NCBI GenBank assembly: GCA_021399435.1
Contig: JAJTUP010000026.1
Coordinates: 248,001-312,000 of the forward strand
Direction of reading: 5' to 3'
Source: Diaporthe sp. PMI_573
Taxonomy: Eukaryota > Ascomycota > Sordariomycetes > Diaporthales > Diaporthaceae
DNA: 64,000 nt
How positions within the stretch are numbered: position 1 is the stretch's first letter; every line of letters starts with the position of its first letter. Below the pieces are notes generated by a model. That model had not been told where the DNA came from, searched no databases, and was given only the letters and a program-made list of their open reading frames with translations. This document shows positions 42,359 through 52,558 of the stretch, one piece after another. The position numbers were made by a program, and so were the translations under genes.

Positions 42359-44702
42359 ATGATTCTCGAGTCCCTATTCCCCTTCCTCTTGGCAGCTGCC
42401 TTCGTTGCGCCAGTCGCAACCCTCACACCCCAAGGATGGAGGGAACAGAGCATCTACCAGGTCATGACTGACCGATTTGCTCGAACGGACTTGTCAACCA
42501 CCGCGTCTTGTGATTCCTCTCGGGGAGTCTACTGTGGTGGCACATGGAAAGGGCTGGTCAGCAAGCTTGATTACGTTCAGGGCATGGGCTTCACAGCCAT
42601 ATGGATCTCGCCGTTTGTCGAACAGATGTCTGGTGACACTACGGACGGCTCCTCATACCATGTGAGAAAACATCGATGCCTGGACACTTCCAACTGGATC
42701 TGTCTTGCTTGGTCTCAACCAAAGGAGACGAAGACCGGAGCCCGGCGTACCTGTGTCTTCCGGTAGGCGGAACTTGGCTAACAATCGATGACCTAGGGCT
42801 ACTGGGCACAAGACATATACGCAGTCAACTCAGCCTTCGGGACGTCCGATGACCTCGTCGCGCTTTCTGCTGCTCTCCACAGCCGTGGAATGTACCTGAT
42901 GTTGGACGTCGTCACAAACCACTTTGCCTGGAACGGCTGTAGCGCCTGCGTGGACTACAGCAACTTCGTGCCCTTCAACTCCAAATCGTATTTCCACAAC
43001 CCATGCTCCATCGACTATAACAGTCAAAATTCCATCCAGGTATGCTGGCAAGGAAGCGAGGTCGTGTCACTCCCGGACCTGCGCACGGAGGACAGCTACG
43101 TCTCGGACACCCTCAATAGCTGGATCAAGGATGTCGTGTCCACTTACAACATCGACGGCATTCGGCTTGATAGCGCCAAGCACGTTGACAACAACCACTT
43201 AGTCAGCTTTGAGAACGCATCTGGGGTCTATATTGTTGGCGAAGTGTTCAACGGAGACCCATCTTATGTCATGCCCTACCAGCAGTACCTCAGTGGGTTG
43301 GTGAACTACCCTGCGTTCTACTGGATCACTCGAGCCTTTTCATCGACCTCTGGGAGCATATCAGACCTAGCCAATGGCATCAACACCATGAAGAGCCAGG
43401 CAGCAGATCTGAGTCTGTACGGCTCGTTCCTGGAGAACCACGATAATGCCCGTTTCCCCTCGCTTACTGGCGACATGAGCCTTGCCAAGAGCGCCATCGC
43501 ATTTACGGTTCTCATGGATGGCATTCCGATCATATATGAGGGTCAAGAACAACACTATGCAGGCGGAGACACTCCTAACAATCGAGAAGCCATCTGGCTG
43601 TCTGGCTATGATACCTCTGCAGAGCTGTACAAGTGGATCACCGACCTGAATGCCATTCGGAAGCTGGCCATCTCGCAGGACTCGTCATATCTGGACTACT
43701 CGGCTTGGTCCATCTACACGGACAGCCACACCATTAGCATGCGCAAGGGGTACACCGGCAAACAGGTCGTCGGTGTGTACAGCAACGTTGGTTCGGGTTC
43801 GAGCACGACCGTGACGCTCACTGGCGCGAACACCGGCTTCACTTCAGGCCAGGCCCTGACGGATGTGATGAGCTGCACTTCTTTCACCGCAGGCACGAAC
43901 GGCAACCTCGCCGTGACCATTAGCGGCGGTGTTCCGAGGGTGTTTTACCCGACCGCACAACTCAACGGGAGCGGGATATGTGGTGAGTCAATTTCCTACT
44001 ATCACAAGTAAATGATTCATGACGGGGTATGGGAGAAGAGAATTAGGGATCGGGGGAGGGCAAGGATCATTTACCAGGTTCATCCCCTACGTGGAGGAAC
44101 TTTGCGCCCTTCACATGCATGCTGGTGCTTGCGAATGAAAACGGGGGAATTGGGTATTTTCTAAAGCAGGCCAGGAGGAGGATCAGCTACGCCGACCACC
44201 ACGGCAACAATTCCGGGATGTACCGCCACCTCTGTACCCGTCACCTTCAACGAGCTCGTGACGACCACCTGGGGGACGACGATCAAGATGTAAGTGCTCA
44301 CTGCCCAACCCCACACTGGAGGTCACCGTCATGTCTCGTGACGTCCCACCCACCCGCACGTGGCCACGCACGCGCCGGGTTCGGTGGTGCTTAGCCTGGC
44401 TGCGGTGGTGATAAGAAAAAGCGCCCAAGACTGACGCGATGGCACCTCGGCCGCACCCTTGCAGAGCCGGCGACGTCGCAGCCCTAGGCAGCTGGGACTC
44501 CAGCAAAGCCGTAGCGCTAGGCTCCTCCAAGTACACCACCGCCCGCCCGCTGTGGGACGTTACCGTCAACCTCGCTCCGGGCACCGTCAAGTACAAGTTC
44601 ATCAAGGTCGCTGGGTCTTCTGTCACCTGGGAGGCTGACCCGGATCACACCCTGACCGTGCCATGCTCTGCTACTACTGTCTCTTCGAGCTGGCAGGCGT
44701 GA
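42359..44702 (+). CDS. Secreted alpha-amylase (GH13) with C-terminal starch-binding module CBM20
   Basis: Exons 42359-42661, 42797-43982, 44187-44289 and 44465-44702 give 609 residues. A signal peptide covers about 1-21 (LLAAAFVAPVATL). The GH13_1 barrel follows: DVVTNHF, GIRLDSAKH with nucleophile Asp226, GEVFNGD with acid/base Glu250, and ENHDNARF with transition-state Asp317. A short Thr-rich linker leads into CBM20 (about 510-609), with VPVTFNELVTTTWG, the intron, then GDVAALGSWD, YKFIKV and WEADPDH. It is an endo-acting alpha-1,4-glucanase that binds raw starch. All three catalytic acids are present. Expression is probably induced by starch or maltose and repressed by glucose, as for family members; I did not find a decisive regulator site. 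Confidence 0.92.
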
Positions 44703-45042
44703 GCCATAAGGTTCGAGCTGAATTGCTATTTCCGGGGCCATATTTCACTTGGTGGTTGATGCGGTGATATGTAGTGCTCTCATGGTGTCGTTTCCTTGTG
44801 TACACATGAGCTCGGCCATAGACAACATTGAACGGAGGTGTACAATAGAGGGTATACCGTGCCACATCGTACTACTGAGTCTCGGTCCTCTCCTTAATCC
44901 TGTTGTTTTGTGCCGGAGGCCCAGGCCACCAAGACCCAACCTCGGACGGCGCTGTTCGCTAGTCACAAGCGCTGGGCCTCGTCGACCACCACGTCGACTT
45001 CCATTGACTTAAACAATGAGAGACATTCATTTTTCAGCATCC

Positions 45043-45130
45043 AGTAGCCCAGTCATCAAGGCGGTACACCCGAATTACGAAAATGCTAATCAGATTACAG
45101 AGCTGTGTGTTCGACCAGAGTCCTGGGTGG
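45043..45130 (+). repeat. tRNA-like (SINE-like) repeat, copy A
   Basis: Starts AGTAGCCCAGTCATCAAG, resembling a tRNA A box, and about 65 bp later has GTGTTCGACC, resembling a B box. It is related to copy B at 45830. The arms do not fold into a full cloverleaf by eye, so it is not called a tRNA gene. Confidence 0.4.
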
Positions 45131-45829
45131 AGAAAGAGAGGAGGAGGAATTCAGAGCCACAGAGCAAATAATCAGTCAGCCAGCCCGCTTCAGCGATATG
45201 GTGGCCATGCCTTCAGTCAGTGCTTCATGCGTTATCAGTACGTCAGTCAGTCTATCAGTTCAGTGAGAACTGTTTCCAGCAAAGTAAGTACCATCCTTCC
45301 CCCTTTCTCTGCCTGATGACTGCGCTCTGGGTGATGCTGCTACCCTGTGACTCCTAAATGATTCAGATCCTCAAGTATTGAGCAACATATTACATCTTTT
45401 CCCCCCCGTAGATCTTTCAACAATTTGTTTTGTGCACCTATAGAGTCTTTGATGGGTTTTACTGAAATGGTGTATCTTTATGTGAGATGTGGGTGTGTCT
45501 ATGTCATTTGAAAAGTCTTGACTGAGAGTGGGCTTTGAGTGTCTCAGATCTTACTCAAATGGCACGAGTTGAAGAGACATAAGTGTTATGCCATGGTGTA
45601 AGGCACGCCTACCTGAGGTACCTAGGTATACACTGGCTGTCTTCCAAGGTACCATTGGGAACAGCAGGTCCTTTCCAAGTCCCAGGGGGAGCATCTCCCG
45701 CTCTTGCTGAACAGTTTCGAATGACGTACGCCTCTGGCCCCGGGCTTGCCGCCCTTCCCTCTCGTTCCTTCCCAACAGCCATTAGCTTTGCTTCTACTTA
45801 AAGAGAAAGAAACATTCCTTCCATAACCA

Positions 45830-45918
45830 AGTAGCTCAGTCGTCAAGACTGATGGTTTCATTTCTTGAGAAATTGCTAACCAGTTGACAAAGGCTGTGAG
45901 CGACCGGATGGGACCGCC
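45830..45918 (+). repeat. tRNA-like (SINE-like) repeat, copy B
   Basis: Starts AGTAGCTCAGTCGTCAAG and shares with copy A the block AAATTGCTAACCAG and a following TGTG...CGACC. The B-box position is more decayed here. Confidence 0.4.
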
Positions 45919-46472
45919 TCGAGAACATCCACTGACCAGTTATGGTCCTTTCCCAAGGACCTAAAGTTATGTGTATTTAATTTTCTGTTGCGTGGTGTTT
46001 CGGCTTAAAGAGAAATAGACAAAAAGAAAAAAAAAAGTTTGCGTGCAACCGACCACCAGCGCACTTGCTCCAGTGTGCAGCGAAGTGAGTGCAAAACCGT
46101 CCTCCCACACACAAATCTGCTTGACGACTGGGCTCGTGGTTCAACTTTTTTTTCTCTGTCTCTCTCTCTCTTTTCGCCCTCGTCTCTGGGATTGTGATGT
46201 CGTCATTTTTGCACCTCTTAAGCTGGTGTGTTCTCTTCAAGTGCAGAGGTCTGTCTGTGTTGGGCAAGTTGCTGTGGTGTGGAAACGCCTGTGCTTCCTA
46301 GGTGTGGGTGGTTCTTTGAACAAAGTCTGACTTCTTTCAAAGAAAAAATAACTGCACAGCAAAGGTAGAAGCAAGATGGTAAGGAGGGGGGGGGGTGAGT
46401 ACAGCTTGAAGCATGATATATGAACTACTCTCATCTGCATTTGGCCATGGGCTATGCTCGGCCGAGTACAAT

Positions 46473-49400
46473 TCAACCCCTACCAGCCCTCAGCGCAGGC
46501 CTGGCCGTCCTCCTCTCCCTCCACTTCCAAAGACCAACCAGCGTTGCCCCAGGTCCAACAGCAGCACATCCGGCGACCAGCCAGCCTACGCGTTTCCACG
46601 TCGACCCTTCGATAAGCCCCACCCTTTTCATCTCCATCATATTGATCACACACCATACGATCGTCGCAGCAACAGTCAAGAGGAGGTCATACTTGATGAA
46701 AATGCTCACACCCTCCAAGATGCTTGCCACTGGTCCCAGGGTCGGGTGAGGCAGAAAGATGCCAGCTACAGACAGCCTGACGACCCAGACCACGGCGAGC
46801 ATGACCGCAGCGTGCGTGCTGGCAGCCACGAAGAAGACAACACCGTAAAGCCGGTTCAGGTTAGGAATGTCTATCCCGGCATAATCCTCCACGGGCCTCC
46901 GCTTGTTCCCCGCCGCCGACGCTGGCAGACACCTTGCGATCGCCTCGGCCAGCCACGACGTCAGCACCGGCGTGACCTGCCAAAACGCAATGGTGTGTTG
47001 GATGTATTCCTGAGCTCCAGGGTATACCAGCGGTGTAATCATCAGCGCCGACGGGGCGAGAAAGCCCAGGATCAGGGCCGGCAGCACAGCCCTGCTGAAG
47101 CGCTCGGGGACGAAGCGCTCGGCGGGCATCCAGTAGGCCGTCTGCGAGGAGCTAAAGAAGAAGGCGAGGACATAGAAGGGCATGATGAGCCCAAGACCGA
47201 CAAGCTGGGCCAGGGTGAGCCAGATACTGGGGCTGCGGGTGCAGGGAAATGCAATTGTTAGCTAGGTCTTGGGCGAGGGCGCTTGTTCAGCCGGGATCAT
47301 CGCGGGCGGGGCGAGTCAACTTACCTCCAGATGAGCGACCAGGTGTTCCTACCCCTACTGCCCTCGACCAGCATCACCGCTAGAATCGGCAAGAAGACGG
47401 CTACGAGGAAGTAGCCGGCCTGTAGCTTTCTCTCCAGGCTCGATACCCCCGTCACGTCTTCTGCGACGAGTGGCAGGAACACGGCGACCAGCGTGGTCAG
47501 CAGCTCGTCCAGCGCGGATAAAAAGCTCCCCGGCCCGAACATCGCCCTCAGATCTACCATCCCTTCCCCTGGCACCTCGACGCTCCTCTGCCATACCGCC
47601 TCGTCCACGAGCCTGAAGGTACCGTTTGCGAGAGAGGTCTGCAGCAGGAGACGCACCCCCAAGAAGCCGAGGCCGACAAGCGCTGCAGTAGTGGCCAGGC
47701 TCACGAACGAGGTCCTCGGCGTCGGCGCCCGGAGGAGTTCGTCCTCGTACGGCAGCGCATGGGAAGCCGGCGGGGTGGGCAGCCATGCCGGGCGTATCGT
47801 CCCACCTCTCCCCACCGGCGGCCCCCCTTGCGACGTAGCCGCGACATCGAGGCTCTGTGTCCCGGGATACGCCTCCGACAGCAGCCGTAGGCCGGACCGA
47901 GGGCCTTGGGCCGGAAAGAAGTACCTGTTCATGAACCGCAGCCACGATGTTTCCATGGCGAAGCGATGCTGTGTCTGCGTCGAGGCATCGACTAGAGCCT
48001 TCGCGCGAGGCTTGCGGGCATCCTGGACGGTAGCGAAGACGGACTCGATCTCGAGACGGGATGGGTTCGGAGATGACTTCAGGAGGGCGACGAGTTTATT
48101 TGTGAGCGTGGCGGTTGTCTCCAGCGCACTCATGCCCCCGAGCCCGATGATGGGGTTAAACTGGTGCCAGTCAGCCTCAGGCATTCATGTCGGATAGCAG
48201 AGAGTTTGTCTGTCACCTTGTGCATGGCGTCGCCGACGACCATGCAGCGCCCTTCGTACCACTTGTCCAACACGCCCTCGTGCAGCGGCGTGCTCACGCT
48301 CGTGATACGCCGCTCGTATAAGTCCGAGAACCGCACTGTGTCCGTGACGGCGTCAGGTCCGTGGACCCTCACAGTCTCGGCCTCTTCCCCATCGCCGTAT
48401 GGCGGCAGCGCATCTCCGTAGTACGTGTCTCCAAGATTGGTAAATAGGCACCAGTATGTGCGGTCGTTGGGCCCTGAGGAGGCGAAAAGCGATGAAGAAT
48501 AGTTGGTGACGTGATGCATTGTGTCCTCAGCTATGCCTGGGACTCTGTCCGAGATGCCGAAGAGACATCTGTACTGGACTGGGAGTTCTGAGTTGGCCGT
48601 TAGCGATGGACCAAGCGCATTGTTCATATGACGTGGCTCTGTGATCCTTGAATGCCCCTGGCCCGCATATCAAGAATAGGGAATCGAGGCCAGCTTGCAC
48701 TTAGGCACTTTGGAGAGACCGGCAGGGCATGGAGCCCATCTCCGAAGGATAAGGATTGGGCGGCTCCGAGGTTACGAAATTCATCACTTCAAGCAGGCAA
48801 GGCGCCCCAAAGAGGACAGGCCTCGGCATAGAAAGGATCATCAGAGCTACCGGATGAGTATGAAGTACGCATTTACCTTTTTTCGAACTGCCACTCAGCC
48901 GCAACATCTGCCGGGCCACAGTGCTGCGAATGCCATCGGCCCCGATGAGTATGCTGCCCCGGTGGACAGAGCCGTCCTGGCACTTGGCAGAGACGCCGTG
49001 CTCGTCCATCTCGAAGTCGACGACCCGCCGGGACGTCAGAACCTTTTCTTTTTGGCGGATGTTCTTATGGAGCACATCGATGACCATCCTTCTCTCGAAG
49101 AAGATCATGGGGTACCCCTTCTGGCTGTTAGCCACCTGCTACGGAGCCTAAAGTGCTGCATTCTGGGACATTCCAAAACATGAAAGACAGAGATTCGTAA
49201 AAGAAGAGTAATGCTTACATGGCTAAAGGTCCGTTCCCAAAATCAAAACCAGTCAGCCTTGGGAACACTGCAGTAGTAACATAAAAGAGAAAGAAAAAGG
49301 GAGAATAATCAAAAGGTGTGGAAGAAAAGACAAGACAAGACAGAAAGCAAACAGTCACCAACCGCTGCATAAAATGCTCCTCCAGGTTCTCAACATGGAT

Positions 49401-49673
49401 CAACTCGGCGCCCCCGGCGTCGCGGATGATAAAGTTGTCGATGGAGCAGTTCACCAGCGCCACGACATCGTCATAGCAGCCAAGCTGGTCCAGCACGCGG
49501 GCGCCGCTCGGCAGCACGGCGATGCTGGCGCCGACCTGGGGCGCGATGGACGGGTGCGCCTCGAGCACCACGAAGTCGACGCCGGCTCGCTCCAGAGCCA
49601 AGGCCAGGCTCAGGCCGGCGATGCTGCCGCCCGCGATCACCACGCGGAAGCCTTCGTCGCTGTCGTCTGGCAT
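46473..49673 (-). CDS. FAD-dependent monooxygenase fused to a polytopic membrane domain
   Basis: Five exons, 49359-49673, 48877-49120, 48217-48587, 47325-48160 and 46473-47232, give 841 residues. Introns are 238, 289, 56 and 92 nt. The N-terminal half is a class A flavin monooxygenase: VVIAGGSIAGLSLALALE binds ADP of FAD, ILIGADGIRS is the DG motif, and GDAMHKFNPIIGLGG is the GD motif rebuilt across intron 3. The region around the first intron reads QRL-KGYPMIFFERR. After about residue 480 come a Pro-rich linker and at least seven hydrophobic segments (for example LVGLGLIMPFYVLAFFF). Such enzymes hydroxylate or epoxidise secondary metabolites. The membrane part could anchor the enzyme or act as a terpene-cyclase-like partner; neither is proven. 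No other biosynthetic core gene is adjacent. The exact start of exon 2 (49120 or 49135) is uncertain. Confidence 0.75.
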
Positions 49674-50210
49674 TGAAAGTGGGTGATTAGTTTCTTGACG
49701 GACAAGAGTGCGGCTTACGCGTGCTGTCCCCGGGGGTTTGGTGTTGGTTTAAAAGAGGTGGTTCCGACGTCAGCAAGCATGTGAGGTGCATGGCGACGTT
49801 GCAGCTGATGGATATGGATATTATGGAGACTCCCGTTTCGGGGGTCCGCCTGCACGTTGATCTTGAGCGAATCAGAGCCACCGCAGCTGGCTGGGTTTTT
49901 TGGAATCGTCTTTTGCACTCAATCCTCTCGATGAATTGAGGATGCCAGCCGGCCCGGGGTGAAACTCCAGAAAATGTCACTTACACCATAAGCCTGCTCA
50001 TCCTATACTTCAACATGCCTCGCCCACGCAGGTGCAATATTCATCAAACGAGTAAAAAAAACTGGGTATATCTCACGAACTCAAGAAATTAACGATTTTG
50101 CAAGAACTGGTCACTTGAAATCGGACCCCATAAAGTGAAACGAAGCATAAACGCCTGTGCCCCCCCTAGCACGTCCCCCTCCTTCCCGTTTCCGCACGTA
50201 TCGGAGGGCC
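49674..50210. other. Monooxygenase promoter and 3' flank of the secreted-protein gene
   Basis: 537 bp, AT-rich, with no supported gene. Confidence 0.5.
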
Positions 50211-50932
50211 TCAAATGCCGAAGGCCTTCTTCGCGCTCTCCCACAACGGCTTGCGCCCTTCCTCGCCCTCGTTGACGCCGACGCAGCTCATGTACGCAGT
50301 CCACCAGGTGTCCGGTTGGCCCTCGTTCGCGGCCTTGGCGGCCGGGCACTGGGTGGAGTAGAACCAGGGCCCGGAGCCGAAGTTGTACTCGTCGGCGATG
50401 ACCATGTCGAGCACGGTGGACTCGGTGGGGTTCTTGGCCTTGAGCTCGTCGATGCTGTTGGCATACTGGACGTTGTAGTTGCCCATTTGCCTGTTTCGGT
50501 TTTGTGGTCAGCGCCCGTGTCAAGTGAGTGAGTGGTGGGAAGGGGCGTCTGCCCCCTCCTCTCCCTCGGGGGTAGTTTCAACAACAGGTGTACTTACATA
50601 TTGCTAGTGCCCTGCCCGGCTGCAGCGTTGACGAGGTTCTTCTTAAACTGCATCTGCCTTGACTCGAACGCTATCAGGGCCAGGACGCCCGCCTGCTCCA
50701 TGGGCTTGGCGAGACCGTATTTGGTCATGGCCTGGACGAGGAAGGGGCCGGCCTGGACGGCAGTGCGGCACTCGTCGCCTCGACCCTCACAGGAGCTGGA
50801 GCTGGGCATGATGTTCAGCAGGACCTGGGTTGCCTCGCGCTTGTCTAGGGTCTTGGTGGGCGTGGTGGCGGTCGGGAGGGCCGAAGCTGCACCCGCGAAG
50901 GCGAGCAGAGTGGTGAGGTATTGGAATTGCAT
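50211..50932 (-). CDS. Small secreted protein, lysozyme/transglycosylase-like pattern, function unknown
   Basis: Exons 50598-50932 and 50211-50490 flank a 107-nt intron (donor GTAAGT, CTGAC branch) and give 204 residues. A signal peptide covers about 1-19 (YLTTLLAFAGAASA). A Lys-Arg at about 31-32 (LDKREA) is a good Kex2 processing site, so a propeptide is likely. The mature part has cysteines at CEGRGDEC and later at CPAA and SCVG. It also has the segment VLALIAFESRQM followed by QGTSNMQMGNY, which recalls lytic-transglycosylase-like proteins in which the Glu would be catalytic. That resemblance is only suggestive. It is probably a conserved fungal secreted protein acting in the wall or outside the cell. 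Confidence 0.7.
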
Positions 50933-52558
50933 TGTGTTGATGCTTTGGTGTTTTGTAATGTGGTGTTTGTTGTTGTTGGTCGAGTATGTCCAGCTTGGGA
51001 GAACCGGCGGGGGGGCAGACAGGTACTATAACCCTCCAGTGAAGGACGTTGACTTGGCACGAATGACGAAATACGTGCGTGTCTATGAACAATGGGAGAC
51101 GGAAGATGCTTTGTACGATGTCGGTTGTTGGTCAATGTCGACGGCGTGCGAGAAAATGAACGAGATTGTAAGTGCTCGGCCAGGAGCAGCAGACAGGACA
51201 AGCAACGACGGGCACGACGCCTCAAAGGAAAGAATGTTAACGGGGTGGGAAGGAGGGAGAAGGCGAGGCAACACACGGTGCTGTCGGTTTCCAAGGCTGG
51301 CTGGGAATTCAAAAGGGAGTGAGCGAAGAGAGGATCGTGAGCATCGCTGAAAGGATACACAGCGGCTCACCCGAGCCTTTTCTACAAATCCCAACCGTCT
51401 CTGCATCCTCCCTCCCATGCGAGCGAGCTGGCGAAGCAGACCACCACCGCCGGTCGCCTTGTACCTGGTCCCCCGCCGGGCCTTGTGGGACAAGCAAGCT
51501 TTCTGTCAAAGGGTGGCGAGCACCATCCAATTCCCGGCAGATCCATTGGCGTTGATGAGCCACCAACAACCCCCCCCCCGGTCGTCACTTCTGTGCCACA
51601 AGGGACGAACCGAGCTGGGGGTGCAGAGGTGCAGGGGTGCAAGGAGCTCCCCCTACAAGGAAGCGCGACAACTTTGTTTCTCCTCCTTGGCCAATAAGAG
51701 CCCCGGGCCTGGGGTGGGTCCTGGCCTGTCGAAACGGGCCTAGGAGTGCTTTAGACTGGTGCGCATTGAGCTCGAAACAACCCAGCTCAGGGGGCTTCGC
51801 CGTCTGCGCATAGGCGTGCCACAGCAGATCGATTGGCTGCCTCGCCGCGACCGGGAATTATACACAGTCGCAGAAAAACACGGGGTTCACAGCCGCCACG
51901 ATTCTACACGGGATCTGCCCGATCGAGTCCTGGCTGTCTGCCGCACTCAGGCCGAACACTGTTTTGGAGAGAAACGGCCTCGTGCCCCTGAGCTCGACCC
52001 GCTCTCTCGCCAACACGAAGCGGGCGGTCATATATCATCTCATATATCCATGTTCAGGCTGGACAGGCTGGACAGGCTGGCCTGGGTGGTGACTCAGGAA
52101 GCTCGAGTATCTCTTTATCCGGAGGTGGCGAGCGGCAGACAGGAAGAGCTGATTCATCGCCCACTGATCGCTCACATCAGCCCCCTGAGAAGTGGAGCAC
52201 GCACCAAAAATACAACATCATGCAGAGAGGCAGGCAAACTGACTGGCATGTTGTAGTGTGGTGAATGGACCCACGTGCATACCTTTAGACCTAGCAAAAG
52301 AAACAGAGATAGAGATGGGTATTTTGGTTTTGTACATCCTGCCGGTTACCTTGCCCTTACTGCTCACCTTTTCGTTTTCCGGGAGCAATGTGCCGGAGAC
52401 CTTGTTTCCTAGCCATACTGCATAGGACGCGGCCCAGCTCTCCTGTTTCAACAGCCTACAGCCTACAGCCTCCTCGCCCTCAGCTGACCAAAACATGAAC
52501 GGCCATATCAGCCAACCAGTCCGCGTGGGGTTGGTCCTCACCACTACACGTATCTCTC
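50933..52558. other. Intergenic, no supported gene
   Basis: Promoter of the secreted-protein gene and 3' flank of the Zn2Cys6 gene. It has a 9-bp triplicate (CTGGACAGG) at about 52056-52079 and nothing else of note. Confidence 0.5.

Larger units (their letters stand above)
44703..46472. other. Intergenic with two diverged tRNA-like repeats
   Basis: No protein gene is supported between the amylase and the monooxygenase 3' ends. It contains the related segments at 45043 and 45830 and several homopolymer and CT tracts around 46028-46170. Confidence 0.45.

Noticed and set aside
49215..49270. Extra small exon inside the first monooxygenase intron (segment ending GNGPLAM before a GTAAGC donor)
   Set aside because: No combination of donors and acceptors keeps the frame into the following GYPMIFFERR exon, so a single 238-nt intron was kept.
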